From Ancylostoma caninum (Eukaryota; Nematoda; Chromadorea; Rhabditida; Ancylostomatidae): DNA of 64,000 nt. The stretch covers positions 992,001 through 1,056,000 of the forward strand of contig JBAJFG010000621.1 in NCBI GenBank assembly GCA_037903475.1. The letters are read 5' to 3'. The notes beneath the pieces were generated by a model. That model was not told where the DNA came from. It saw only the letters and a list, made by a program, of their open reading frames with translations, and did no database searches. Position 1 is the first letter of the stretch. Each line of letters opens with the position of its first letter. The position numbers were made by a program, and so were the translations under genes. Below are positions 22,721-35,896 of the stretch, in pieces.

Positions 22721-25700
22721 ATCCTCCAGTTTGATCGTATTTGAACGAGAGATCGATATCCAGATCCTACCCAATAATATCCTTCACAGCGGTGGACTCG
22801 GCGCACCGTGGATCCGTACGTACGGTATATCTGTGGTACGGCATTATCACTGCTTGACTTTATCATTTTTTTTTCGGGTTGCTTCACTTCCCCATTGTTT
22901 TTATCTCCAGGCAACGATTTATCGGAGACCGAGTTCTTCATCCAGAATTCTTAGCCAAAATTTCGATCTTTGTTCGTTTTTTGGAAGGTTGCTGTGTCCA
23001 ATGCCGATTTTCCCAGCTCCATGTATTTTTATCATTATGAAGTACTAGAGATTCCATGAAGCAACTGACTAGCCTTGGGTCACCGGTCACTTTTTATATT
23101 TTCAGTCATTTTTAATACTATGTAGATCACTCACGACTCCATAGAAGTTGAATGTCTCTCGAACGATTATGTTCAGCTTGCACATGGCTGTTTTATGGAT
23201 ACTTGTCTTCGTATTTCTATCTAGGGACTGACCGCTGCTACACGATATGCTCCCCAGAAATCTGGCAAGGGAAGTGCACGAAATTGAGCTGCTAATTCAA
23301 GATGACACTTATATGGTTCGAGAGCCTGTGGAAAATGATGTTCAATTATACATATACTTCAAATTTACGAAATGGTCAACACAAGCTCAGAAAAATAATG
23401 CAAAAGTGACGCACTCCGCAGGATTCGATCTTGTGAGCATGTTCACATGTTCACGACAAGAGAGAGACATCTTTGCGCCACAACCATTTCCCAGTCTTCC
23501 TCGTGCTCTAGCACTCGCACAGCCCTTTCATATGCACCTGCTTGAAACGGATGTAACTCCTTACAGAGACAAGAATCAGGAATGCTGAAAACAGATTCGA
23601 AACCAGCAAGGCTGTGTGCACAAAGCCATATTGCCACCAAGCCTATTCTTCATATTCGGCTGTCGAGTTTGATAGTTTGATTCGCCCAGTTTGATAGAGG
23701 GTGCATACTCAACAAAATATTCATCAGCTCATAGTGGTGAACGCAGGTGGGTGGGTGGGAAGGGGGAAGAGGAATAAAAACTGGGATGACCGCTGAATTG
23801 GGTACTCAAACCGCTGAGATTTCGAGAATGATGTTACTGAAGATAGGACTTAAAGTTTACATAACTCCTTAGTATCCATAGCGTCCTCCTTTTGCTTCAG
23901 GATATGTTGGACAGGCTCTCTACCCATACTGGTCTCATTATGGATAAGCAGCTTTTCTTCGTGCACTTTCCTTGTAAGAAACAGTTTTGTGTAATAAATG
24001 AACGATGATTAAAAAAACAGTGGAATCGGTGGTTGCTGTTGTACCGTCATCATCTTTCAGAGCAGGGATGACGAGAGATCGTTTCAAATTAGAATTTTAG
24101 CCGATAAAATGAAGGTTTTTAGAGCCTTCAAGAAGTTTTCGTTCAATGTAGGTATTGTATTTCTTAAGAAGGCGATCAAATTTGTTCCTAAGAAGCTTAA
24201 AGTGGTCAACATTTTCTTGTCTTGGATTAGACTGTACTTTTCTGAAGTGTCTCTCTTGCCAAGCGCAGAGGCCGTCTTCTTGCTCTTCTTGCTTTTCCGT
24301 TTACTAGCTCCACGCGGGTAGCATTCAAGCAGTCCCAAAAGTGCGCTTTACTTCAGCGTTTTCCGTCAAATTTATCCTACTAAGTTCGTCGGGCGTCACC
24401 ACAAACTTCTCATTTGAGTATAGGAACATATTTTTCCTGTTCTATGTAGGAGTGTGATACGTTAGAACCACTTATTTGAAAATCTCGTAAAACAAGTTAC
24501 GCATTATGCACGGAATGAACATGAACGTCTCTGTAGAATTCAACCTGCGAGACATTTGCGACCTAAGGTAATCGAGTTTCATGCAGGAACTATCCCTTCA
24601 GATATACCTAGAGGATAGAACGCTATAAACAACGACCAGCCTCACCAGGGATAGTGCATTCTCCGATGTCTCGGAATTTTGACGTTTATTTCAACAACTA
24701 TGCAGGAGACTCCAGTGATTAAGTCCACTATCTACACAACATGCAATGTGGTATGTCATTGTCTGTAGATCAACGTATCTCAGTGGCATCAGCGTTTTCA
24801 TTTCTGTTCAATTGTTTCATTTTGTCCGAGCAAGTGAAAGCCTGTGTTCACGTCGGCCTCGTACACAGGAGTCCTATGTCCGTGACTACTGGAAGAAACG
24901 TGCTCACAGTAGGAGCAGTCCCACTGAAGATGAAGTGAACAGTGTAGACGTCCAGGTACTTAAAAGGAGTCGGTATTCGTTCCTCGCGATGCCACTTCCC
25001 ATTGTACCTACTGTTAAAGACCACGTCTCGCGAAGCGATCGCTCCTTTCTACAGGGAGGCCGGGGGCACCATACCCATGATCATGCCTTGGGCGGCTGTG
25101 ATCTGAATTTGACCTCAACCGCCCTAGCGGCCATCGATAATTCCGACCACCGCGCGCCTCAGTTCGCCTTCGAGAGCCCTCCGCACATAGTGGCCTTTTC
25201 CCTCCTAGCTATTTATTCCTCTTATCGATCATTTTTTAATACACTTGTTTGTTCCGTTCTTTATTAAATTTATTACAAGCCGCGTGTATTGCAGTTGTTC
25301 TATTGCATAGTAGTGCATGTGTCCCCATGGCCGCAGTACATTTCACCAATTATGATTCTAACTTTTATGCATATTGAATGAATCACTGCTTTGAACTTTT
25401 GTGGTTTCATCCATTTATCGTTCGTCACATTAAAACTCTCATGTTAATATCAGGATCAATAAATCTGTCTACTTCATGTTAACCCAGTCTATAATAGTTA
25501 ATGGCTCTTTCAAACGTGTTTTGTCTTTGAACGATTTCACATTTTCATCCCGTGCTTGCGGTACATATAGCATTGGATGGTTGACCGATCGGGCTAATGA
25601 GCCTCCGATTCGCGACACTATGTGTCTCTCCTGAAAGTGATGTTGAGAGGGACTTCTGCAGCACATCAAAATTGACTGGCAAGGAGCTTGGGAAGATTGG

Positions 25701-26809
25701 AAGGAAGGAGAACATTTCTAGCAGAAGTTTGAAAAGACTGGCTCTTGCTCTCATCTTGAACTTATTTAGAAAGTGAAGTACGATTGCACCATCATCATCT
25801 CTGAAGTCGATCTAAAAATTTATTTTTTGACTAGGTTGGTAAACTATGACTTTCGACAGGAGAATTGATGTAGTTTTTGCTCACTAATTACCAATTTCTA
25901 AAACGTTTGGTTCTGCAGATTTGAGATGCTCGCTACAAAAAAGAGATTGCTTTACTCTCATAACGAAAATTGTTTACTAAAATCGTACGGTCGCACTGGA
26001 TCCGGTCGACATTGATATTAATTCAGGGTTGATGGTTCGAACACATTAGAAGACAATTGCTTTGCAGAAACGATCCATTTGGGAAATGATTCCAAGCGAT
26101 TAGTCTGGTCATGTTTTTAAAAATGGATAGATTCATTGAAGTTTAGGTTACCATTTTCTTGTCTTTCTACAAGGTTTAATACCGCACTTCATCTAGTTTG
26201 TTAAGGCTTTGGGAGTAATTTTTCCAATGGAAAACACTGTGAAAGGGTACAGACCCTTTTCTGTTTGAATATATGTGCTTGACTTACCTCACAAATCTTC
26301 CATGGCCATTGTGCACTGGTTGTAGTACACCACGTATTCGATTGGTGGAACTAATCAGTGGTAGCTCCACGGGAGTTGACTGCAGATAGCATTGTTCAGG
26401 ACTTAGAAAAATTCCACAATATTGCTTTTCCATGGCTTATTTTTGTATAACATTGCTTCTGCACTAGACGCAAATACTTCATAACAATCTTTGTGTCATC
26501 TGCACTTTTGCTATTATTTCCGGAGAAATTGCTCTCACCAGATCAAAAATACTCCTTGACAAATTTCGGTTCTGACAGCTCATGTGGAAAAGATTAGAGA
26601 TCGTATTCCAGCGGTGTCTCACTGCCGAAGGGCACATTTAGGAAGAATCTCTGGGGTGGTAGTAATTCGGTCGAGAGTGGAAATTAATAGACAACTTTAA
26701 GTGGCATTTAAGTCCAATCTAACATTTCTGATTTGGAGGAAATTAGCAGGTAATCGTCACATACCACAAGAAATCTCAAGTTCAAAACTCTTCCTTTGAC
26801 GGAAATTGA

Positions 26810-26992
26810 TCACTCCGCCGCTCGCTTACAACCTAGCGTCATAACCGCTGCACCACAGTGCGTACGTTTTGCTAAACGATGTTCATCATCAACTACAGCT
26901 GCTATATGGAACAATGCAAAAACCCACGTATTCGGAAGAATCGAACTCCTGACTACGCGCTCATAACCGCGCATACATATCACTGCGCTTCG
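26810..26992 (-). repeat. tRNA-like (SINE-like) sequence in the left palindrome arm
   Basis: On the minus strand 26992-26936 carries an A-box-like GTGATATGTATGCGCGG and, after a suitable gap, a B-box-like AGTTCGATTCTT. A second A-box-like stretch, TGTGGTGCAGCGGTTATGACGC, lies near 26860-26835. No complete tRNA cloverleaf can be drawn. A tRNA-derived SINE or tRNA pseudogene is the likeliest reading, but this is weak. Confidence 0.3.
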
Positions 26993-28355
26993 TGTTGTTG
27001 GTAAGGATCTCCCTTGCATCTTCTGTAGCCCCTCCTGAATAGAAAGCATAATGTGTCCGTATGCTCGGAGCGCGGTTGTGTCGGTGAAATCGCCAGCCAT
27101 ATCCGCATCAAAATGTACCCCTGGACACATTTTGCTGCGGCCTTCGCGAGGTGTCTTCGCCTCACACAGTTGCGCGCTCCTTCACGCACACTATCCAATT
27201 ACTGACTTGGTCAGACGTAGCTGGAGCACAGCACCAACTAAGCGCAGGCTGGAAATTTCGGAAAAAGATCTGAATTTCTTTCCTCTTGGATGCCAATTTT
27301 CAATCCAAACTTGAATATAGCATATATCGGGCCATGAACAACATATTTCCAAAAGTCGGAATTCAATATCAAGTGGCACTTAAGTGGGGCTTACGCTTCA
27401 CGCTTAGAAGAGAATTTCGGCCAAGTTACTGCCAATCCTGATTGACTCACAACGAAAGTGAGAGAGAATTCGCTAGAACAATGGAATTTAATTGACTTGT
27501 GAGGTAAATTTTGAATTGAATTGATTGCAAGAAATGAGCTGTCAGTCCAGCGGCACAGAAAGGAAAGAATATCTCGAAAATACAGAACTAGGACTCGAGG
27601 ACGCATTTCAGGGAAGGATAATGCAAAAGGGAGGCAGGGGGATGCTAATCTCGAATTCTTCTTCTTTTCTGCTGCGGTGCCCTGTGCCAGTTATGTCACG
27701 TGGCATACCTGGGCTTTGCCAAAGTGGGCAAATGTGACTTCCAAGTTATATTCTGCACTAAATGGTCGTTAGAACAATTTGAAACGGCCACTTAACTGGA
27801 TTTGATTGAAACTTTCGAATTCCATAAGATTAAGGTTTCATGAGATCTTCGATCAGAATATGTCCCGAGGACCAAACTTCGGCCACCTTGGGTAAGCTGG
27901 AATCATGCCGCGTAACAGTTTCAGCAGATGATGAAAGCAATTTTGAAATCAGCGTCACAAACAGGGTTGAGCGGAAGCACTACGAAAGACCGGGAGTTGG
28001 AAGTCGGAAATTGGAGGAAGTTCGAAAACTGGCGATATCTGGAGAGATGAATTCAGCATGTCTGAGTTGGCGTGGCTCAACTACTGCCGGTCGTCCAGGA
28101 ATCTGGAAGTCAGAAGCTCACATGAAGCCAGGATTCAGGAGCTTCCGACTTCCGAGACCGGAATTCCGCTCATCCCTGATCAGACACTGCTCATACGTAG
28201 CAGCATGGGTTACCTTATGAACAATTGGCACCAGCACGGGGTGCGATTTGGAGCTCCCAAATACGTTCTCCTTTTGCTCTCACTGGGCTTAAATTACGCC
28301 TATGATTTCACCATTCTTGGTGGTACACAGTTCTTGCATAGTGGTGATGAGTAAT

Positions 28356-28874
28356 TAAAGGCAAGGTCCGGCCAAAATTCCATCTCTCGAATTTCTATTG
28401 AATTCGTCGGCCACGGCGACGCCCTGGACGAGAACAATAGAAAAATCTCTAAAAAAAGTCCCACAACGAACGCTTCCCATCGACCAATTTCAGTATGGCG
28501 TTTGCGGGTTTGCAGCGTGCGTGCTTTCAAATCACGTTTTACGGCGCCCGTACATGCTGTCTGTTGTGGCGTCGTAGGAAAAAGATTCATATTCAAAATA
28601 TCGATGATACATTTGATGAGGTGGGGATGGTTTTACAAAGTGTTCATAGTATGAATGTACCTGAGAGTCTATCATTGTTTAGTATGCACGAGCGCAGCCT
28701 TTGTCGATTGGGGCGTGTTTTCCACACCTAACGTGACCCTCGGATATTTTTTCTCATATCTAACGATAGAGGTTATATCGAGCTCTCAAACTTGAGATTC
28801 CTGCTACACATATGGTTTGAACATCAGGGAGCCAAAACCTAGATAGGCAAAATTTTGACCGAACCTTGCCTTTA
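28356..28874. mobile_element. 519-bp TIR element inserted in the left palindrome arm
   Basis: Ends are TAAAGGCAAGGTCCGGCCAA and, at the right, TTGACCGAACCTTGCCTTTA, inverted complements with two mismatches over about 24 bp. No counterpart is present in the right arm, so it inserted after the arms formed or was lost from one side. ORFs inside are short. Superfamily not assigned. Confidence 0.65.
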
Positions 28875-29754
28875 AACAGCTTTCATCCTAACTTTTTGAT
28901 CAGTGTTCGGCCTTTCTCAATCTGCAATACAAATTCCAATCATGATATAGGAGCCTTTCAATTTTAAGGAAACTTCCCCAACAAGTTTGGGCATATTGGA
29001 CATACACAGAAAGGAGAGATCAGATGGCTAGAAAATTGAACTTGCTTGAACAGCCTTAGACATGTTTTAACATGTTTTTACGTAAACACTGGTGTTGTCA
29101 TTCTCTGCTCCCTCTTCGCTCTCAACGCTTTATGCGAGATAAGGGATAAGCAGGTGCGATAAGGGTGCAATACACGCACCTTCTCCGCACCTGCCCTGCA
29201 GCGGAAGCTACAGTAATCTCTTCCGCCATGGAGCGCGAAATAGCTCCACTGGGGATTTCAGCTGAACTTCGGTGCAGTTCTTCCGATTTTAAATCGATTT
29301 AGAGTGATGACTTGCACAAGTGGGGTGCAACTTAGTTAATTCACCGTGGTCTCTCTTCTGTATCAGAAAATTACATACGACTTTCACTAATTACTGCGTC
29401 TATAACTTATTTCTATTTCTCTGTGTTGCTGTACCGATTTATTGTGGCTGGAAACTTTTGAAGTAACAGCAGGGATCGTAGAGGAGTGGAACATCCCATC
29501 CACAGCTCGAATAATGTGTTAGGGCGTGGACGCCATTTCCTTCACGATGCTTCCTGGATAGAAGCCGCAGGCCTTTCTGCCGAAGTCAGTGCATACGCAG
29601 GATATCGTAGAGCTCGCAGGAAGAGAATCATAAAGAGAGAACACAACGTACTACCCCTCCCCCTTTTGCTTTTCGCCTTGCTCCCCTAAATACGTAGGGG
29701 TGGTTTGAAGTATCGCACCTGTGCTTTACCCTGACTGGCACCCTAATAGTGGAA

Positions 29755-30175
29755 CTAAGAAACTCACCGGGCCTCGCAACGACATAATTTGATGTCGGCA
29801 GTACTGCGACGGCGATGAGCTAAAATGAGTGTTCTTCATGTGTTTAATGATCATTTGGTTTTACAAAGACATCATTTCGTGTTTGTTTAATAAGTGGGAC
29901 GAAATTACCATGAGACTACGCTTTTGCAATGCCTTCTGACTTTTGTGACTTTTTTCAAACACAATGATTAGTACACAGTAATTTGATGTGGCCAGTACCG
30001 TGAAGACGATGAGCTAAATGAGCTAAAATGAGTTTTTTTGTGCAATTAAGAATCAATCAGTGTTAAAAGGACATCGTTTCATTTTTGTAGAACAATTGGA
30101 ATGAAATTACCATGTGCCTACGTTTCTAAGGTGCTTTGTGACTTTTTACGTTTTTCAAACACAATGCTAAGCGAG
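29755..30175 (+). repeat. Local tandem duplication (~205-bp unit)
   Basis: TAATTTGATGTCGGCAGTAC...GATGAGCTAAAATGAG at 29785-29830 recurs as TAATTTGATGTGGCCAGTAC...GATGAGCTAAAATGAG at 29980-30030, and both copies run on to a CAAACACAATG end. The right arm has only one copy (34120-34290), so the duplication happened on the left arm. Confidence 0.65.
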
Positions 30176-30913
30176 CAAGTACACAGTGTGTCTGCAGTAA
30201 TGAACGGCATGACTCGGGTCAAGCTTTGAGGAGCTCGAAAATCTGCCATTTGAGCAGGTCCTGGAAGCCCCGCTTGGCAGAATCGAGTGTCACACTTGAT
30301 CTAAGTATCTGTTCTAGTGGTGTCGAGCTTCGCGGCAAATCATTAGCTGGAGACTTTTTTTCTTTCCAAGAAAAAAAAAACAGCAAACTTACCAATGGAG
30401 ATAGCCACATCGCAAAGACCTGAGCACTGAAATGGCTGCTCCATGGGCTCATTTTACTCAGAGAACCGGAGTGTCTTTCACGTGGAGGGGGGGGGCATGA
30501 ATCTTTTTGCTCCTATGTATGTCCAACACTTTTCACCGTAATACTGTAATTCGACGTGGCTCTTTTTTTATTCATTTGGCCCTACTTCCTTTCATAGATC
30601 CAACACTTGTTACTGTAACACATGTACAATGTGCGTGCAATAGACAAACTTTCTGCTTCAACGTGGCTTTTTTTTTGTAATTCATTCGCGCTAACTCCGC
30701 TCTGTACAATGTGCTGCGGCGGTCACATGCTGTTTTAGCACCTGCCCATTTTGGAGTGCAGTACACTGGAATACATATTACAGATTTCAGAATGAGCTAT
30801 CAGATCGGATCTCAAGCATGGAATGAGCCATAGTCGGATAGAATGTGCTGTGGCGGCTCATCATGACCATTTTTGCTAATGTTCGGTGATATTGGCTATT
30901 TTGCGAAGATGTA

Positions 30914-32127
30914 CGAGGGCGGTTTGAAAAGTTTCCGGAATGACCATGAAAACAAAACAAAGCGAATGCATCAATATTTTATCCATTAAGTCAATCCTCT
31001 CGAACCTCAAGACATGTGGCCTGGTCTGTTTTCAATGTTTGATTCCCTACCTAGAATGGAATTTTTTGAAGTACCCAGAATAACGGGTAATGTCACGATT
31101 GCCTCGTCGCTTGGTCGGAATCTTTTCCTACACGGTGTGAAATTAATCTTTAAAGACAAACAGAAGCACAAGGAAGCTAGTGGAGCATTATCATTGAGTG
31201 AGGTGGAATTTTGGATTTCATCATCACAAATCTTCTGACAAGCCGTAGCACTTGCTTGAGCTGTCATGCCGATATGGAGGGACAAGTCTTTTTTCTTGGT
31301 CATACCTGCGCGGGTTGCTGGAATTATCACTTCTAGAGCTTTAAAAAATATCATCTAATATTCGATTGTAATAGCTTTTCCATCAATCCTTTGAAACTCT
31401 CAAAACAGACGCTGTCTCCACTCCGCCTCTGTGTACGGTACTTTTGGCTGCAGGACCCATTCTTCGTGTCTAATCTACTGTGTTCATTGCATCTTTTGTG
31501 ACCAGAGTGTAGCGCTTAATCTGGTCTTTAACATAGACCACAATTTTGGACTAAAATCCCATTCAACCGACATAATTGGCTGACTTTCAAGTTGGACTGC
31601 GCTCTTGCTCAACATTGAGCAAATACGGCACTCATTTTTATAAACGTTTTCTAAAACTAGATTTGTATGCTAGACTCCCTTATTTAGCTCGCATCTAAAC
31701 TCCCTCTGTTAACACCTTGTGAACTACTTTACTCAAACTTTCTGATGTGGTCACCTTTTTTCGGAATATTGCGTTGCTTTTTGTTTGCTCGCGTCCAGTT
31801 ACGCTTGGTTTTCAAAATCCAGAAACTACGACTGGAAAACGAAGGCGATGATCCTCCGGAATTTGCACCCAAGTGGTCGTCGGTTTACCTGCGGTTTTTT
31901 CTTCCAGTAGAAAGAAATTAATGATCACCTAAACTTAGCATCTGCCTGTAATTGAGTACAGTTGATGTTGCTTGACTTGATATGCTTGTCAAAGATAGAG
32001 TCTTTGCCAGATCGAATCGATATTTATGGTCAACTCATTCGATGAACTCGCCAGCAAAACAGCACGGAAATTGTTGAAAAAGAACAACTCCTTGGTGGTC
32101 ATTCCAGAAACTTTTAAATCGCCCTCG
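30914..32127. mobile_element. TA-flanked Tc1/mariner-like element (family F1), 1.2 kb, decayed
   Basis: The left end CGAGGGCGGTTTGAAAAGTT and right end AACTTTTAAATCGCCCTCG are inverted complements; homology runs to about 30 bp including GGAATGACC/GGTCATTCC. TA dinucleotides flank both ends, and the length of 1214 bp fits a full mariner. No intact transposase frame is seen; the longest ORF (minus 31354-31007, 115 codons) lacks a recognisable DDE motif. It lies in the loop of the big palindrome. Family placement rests on ends, TA sites and size only. Confidence 0.6.
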
Positions 32128-32219
32128 TAGTGATTTATTGATTAGTGTGTGTTGTGTGTTTTGCGCCATTTGACAATTTAGACTTTTCCTCGTGTTGAAC
32201 AACTGCAGAACCTAAAATA

Positions 32220-32757
32220 TTGGGTTGGACAATAAGTTCGTGCGACTTTTTTCAACTCAATTTTTCACGAGGATTTGAATTAGTTTTGATAGCCCGTCAT
32301 AGGTCATCTTGTAGCTCTTGTTTTGCTCGTTACAAATATTATAACCGGTTTCCTCAACTCCCGCCACTTCTCATTTTCTGTCGCACGGAATGTGACCCTC
32401 CAATTCGGCAAAAGCATCAATCTCCGACACCTCCAACTGTTTCACTACAGTAGTGGAAGAAATGCTGCTCAAGCTGCTGAGGATGTTAACAGCATCTAAG
32501 TAGAAGCCATTACTGTTGAAAGGACGGCGCAGAAGTGGATGTTTGCTTCAGAGAGGTCGATTTTGGGCTGGAGGGTGCACCTTGTTCTGACGCACAAATC
32601 GTGGAGTCACGAGAAAATTTTCGCAAGGATTTGTTCTGGATGTGAAGAAGAAGTACTGCGGATCTTAGCTTCTAGACAAACCCAAGTTCAACTGGTCCAC
32701 TCCGTGAAATGACACTGAATGCTCACAAAAACCGCACAAACTTATTGCGCAACCTAA
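32220..32757 (+). mobile_element. Deleted mariner (family F2), 538 bp
   Basis: Ends TTGGGTTGGACAATAAGTTC and, at the right, its near complement ending TTATTGCGCAACCTAA, flanked by TA on both sides. The plus-strand interior keeps a piece of the transposase helix-turn-helix region: a frame reading TVERTAQKW, typical of mariner N-terminal domains. The catalytic half is missing. A second copy with the same internal structure is at 55987-56526. Confidence 0.75.
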
Positions 32758-33654
32758 TATATACAGAATTGCCGAAATACACAGAGAGCAGAAATGATTT
32801 TTCCTTTGATAATGTAAAGTGATGTGAGGTAGAAATGAAAATATTCTCTAGTTTGCCGAACTGTGAACTTTGAGGGGATCCTGTTCAGAAACATTTTCCA
32901 GAGGAGCAGAAGTAAGGTGAGAAGAAACCGATTATGGCTCACCTCATGCTTGAGATCCGATCTGATGGCTCATTCCAATTCTGTAATATGTATTTCAGTG
33001 TACTGCACGCCAAAATGGGCAAGTGCTAAAACAGCATGTGGCCGCCACAGCACATTGTACAGACGGAGTTAGCACGAATAAATTACAAAAAAAGCCACGT
33101 TGAAGCACAAAGTACGCAATTGCATGCACATTGTAGATATGTTACAGTAACAAGTGTTGGATCTATGAAAGGAAGTTGGGCCAAATGAATAACAAAAAGA
33201 GCCACGTCGAAGCGCACTTTTTCTAAATTGCATCCGCATGATATAGCAGAATTGATGGAAGAAGCAGAGTAACAAGTATTCAACATATATAGCAGCAAAA
33301 AAAAACATGGCTCACCATCACGTGAAAAACACGTCATCCGCCGAAATAAAATGAGCCCATGAAGCGGCCGTTTCATCGCTCGGATCTTCCTGATGTGGCT
33401 CTCTCCACTGGTGAGCTTACTGGTCTTTTTCTGAAAAAAGAGGATTTTCAGCTGATGTTTCGCCGCGAACCTCGGCACCACTAGATTAGGCACTATGATA
33501 ACATGTGACACTCGATTATGCCCAACAGGGCTTTCAGGACCCGCTCAAATAGCAGACCTTCGAGCTCCTCAAAGCTTGACCCGAATCATGGCGTTCATTA
33601 CTGCAAAACACACTGTGCACTTGCTCGCTTAGCATTGTGTTTGGAAAACGTGAA

Positions 33655-34117
33655 CGTTTGCGGACATCTAATACCCAGTCTCATTTCTGATCAATCGCGG
33701 CGGGCGCAGGGAGTGGTCCTATCTGGGATCCTCTGTATGAAGCAACGTTGGAAGGCAATCTAATTGTTCAATGAAAGTGTGTCGGGTCTTGGAAACTCCT
33801 TAGAAGAGTTCTATGGATATCGTAGGACTGTAAGTGATTTTTAGTCCCACTCAGAACAGTTTGCTGACGGACCACCAGGCCTAATTGATCCAAAAGAAGC
33901 GCAGCAGATATTCGACAGATGACCTCAAACAGAACTTCTTCTGCTGCAGGTCTTCTAGTTCGATCTGCCCTGCCTGTCCTGCTGGATGCTCTAAGCTTAT
34001 CTGGATAGAATTCTGTCATCAAATGTTTTGCAATCGTCCCCTATGCACATTGCCACCTGCTTGAATATGGCCTGCCACGCTCTCCAATAAATTGGGTATT
34101 AGATGTCCCGCAACCAA
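33655..34117. mobile_element. ~460-bp TIR element, possibly hAT-type, in the right palindrome arm
   Basis: Left GCGGACATCTAATACCCAG and right TTGGGTATTAGATGTCCCGC are inverted complements. Flanking ACGTGAAC and ATGTGAAA look like a decayed 8-bp target duplication. Removing it restores continuity with the left arm (AAACGT...AAAGTCACAAAG), so it inserted after the arms arose. A related end occurs at 61795 inside a mariner copy. Confidence 0.65.
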
Positions 34118-34651
34118 ATGTGAAAAGTCACAAAGCACCTTAGAAACGTAGCTGCATGGTAATTTCATTCTAGTTGTTCTACAAAAATGAAACGATGTCC
34201 TTGTAACACTGATTGATCCTTAATTGCATCGAAAAAACTCATTCTAACACATTTAGCTCGTCGTCTTCGCGGCACTCCCCGCATCAAATTATGGGGCTGG
34301 AATCGTTGCGCCAGGTGGTGAGTCCTTAGTTTTACTGCTAGGATGCCAGTCTGTCATAAAGAGATCCATGCCTCTCGAAACTGTTTCCCTCATCGGCCGA
34401 GATGCCCTCCGTGAAGTGTTACGTGGCATGATTCCGGCTTACCCGAGGCGGCCAAGGTTTGGTTCTTGGAACATACTCTGATCAAAGATCGCATGAAACC
34501 TTATCAGTCCGACGTAATTTTGGAAGTTTCAGTCAGATCCAGTCAGGCCGTTTGAAATAGTTCTAGCGACCTTCAGAATATAACTTGGAAGTCGCGCGTT
34601 TGGGCGATTGCGTGAATTGCTCACTTGGAACTCGGAGTATGACCACGGCGC

Positions 34652-34686
34652 CCTTTCTTTCTTTCTTTCTTTCTTTCTTTTCCCTT
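34652..34686 (+). repeat. (CTTT)n microsatellite
   Basis: Eight or so uninterrupted CTTT units. It lies near the outer part of the right palindrome arm. Confidence 0.95.
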
Positions 34687-35640
34687 TCTAGGTGTAAGCA
34701 TCCACACTCCTTACAATGATAGTGAGAGTGCTGCAGAACCGCTGTCGAGAACACATACCGACATGGACAACTTTCCCACATGCAGGATCTTAGTTATTGC
34801 AATTTTCTTAGAAAACCTGGAGTCCGTAACAGAAAAACCGTCTTCCGAGAGCTCACAGAAGCAAAGCCCACCTTTTTGAGTCCTAGTTCTGCATTTTCGT
34901 GATTGTCTTCCCTTTATGTGACACTGGACTGATGGCGCATCTCTTACAATCAATTCAATTCAAAATTTGCCCCACAGGTCAATAAGATCTCATTATTCTT
35001 TGAAAGTCTCTCTCATTTTAGTTGTGAACCAATCAGAGATTCTTCCTAGATGTGCTCTCCGATAGTAAGACATCGCCGGACCACCACCGCTCATCTCTTT
35101 CGCATAAGCTGCCGGATCCGAAATTTGTCAAGGAGATTTTTAATGTGGTATGAGAACGATTTCTCCGAAAATAGTAGCAAAGTGCAAATGACAAAAAGAC
35201 TCATAGGTATTTGTAGTAGTTAATAGTTAAGTCGAATTCCTCACTCTAGTACACTAGTAGTGTTAGCTAAAAACAAGTTGTGTAAAAACAACATTGTGGG
35301 CATTTTCTAAATCAAAAAAAATTGACAAATGTTTCCTGCAGTCTGCGCTACCACTGGATGGTTCCGTCAGTCGAGTACGGGTTGTACTAAAAACTGTGGA
35401 AAACGGCCATAAAAAATTTACCGTAAGTATTTGTTATATGTAGTAGTAGAAGTAGGGAAGAGAATGAAGTAAGTCTAGCATGTTCAAACAGAAAAGAGTT
35501 TCTACCCTTGTTCCGCATTGGGAGGAAACCTCCCAGAACTTTGACAAATGCAGTAATAAACCTTGTAAAAAGGCAAGAGATCGGTGCGGTAAACTCCAGC
35601 GAACTAATCTGTTTCTGAAAGCATGATAAGACTAGTTGTT

Positions 35641-35896
35641 TACCCTGATAACGGTGCAGCACGAACGCAGCCCGAACGGCGTAATGGTTCAGTTAGAAAC
35701 CCTAGCAACAACGGGTGCCAATTGCTGCCATTCTCCCCTTGATTGCTGCCGTCCCTCAGCAATTGCTGCTAAAGGGCCGACAGATTGAGCAGCAATCGAG
35801 GGGAGGATGGCAGCAGCTGGCAATCGTTGCTGCTAGGGTTTCTACCCGAACAATGCTCCGTTTGGTCTGCGTTCGTCCAGCACAGTTATCAGAGTA
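35641..35896. mobile_element. Hairpin element D, 256-bp foldback/MITE
   Basis: The left half (TACCCTGATAACGGTGCAGC, AGAAACCCTAGCAACAACGG, CCTTGATTGCTGCC) is the near-perfect complement of the right half (GGCAGCAGCTGGCAATCG, CTAGGGTTTCTACCCGAA, ACAGTTATCAGAGTA). There is a short spacer near 35765. A degenerate relative is at 18066-18266. It has no counterpart in the left arm at the matching position. Confidence 0.85.

Larger units (their letters stand above)
24450..30840 (+). repeat. Left arm of a degenerate ~12.5-kb palindrome
   Basis: Blocks here match the opposite strand of 32920-36945 in mirrored order: 24450-24620 with 36770-36945; 24660-25030 with 36370-36720; 25600-26060 with 35960-36370; 26080-26270 with 35450-35630; 27490-27640 with 34850-34990; 27735-27930 with 34390-34590; 29960-30840 with 32925-34290. 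The left arm is longer because of insertions: about 25030-25600, 28356-28874 and a local duplication at 29755-30175. Visible ORFs are short and broken. Confidence 0.8.

Noticed and set aside
24746..25267. 173-codon plus-strand ORF
   Set aside because: Crosses from palindrome-arm sequence into an insertion with no counterpart in the other arm, so it is a chance fusion rather than a gene.
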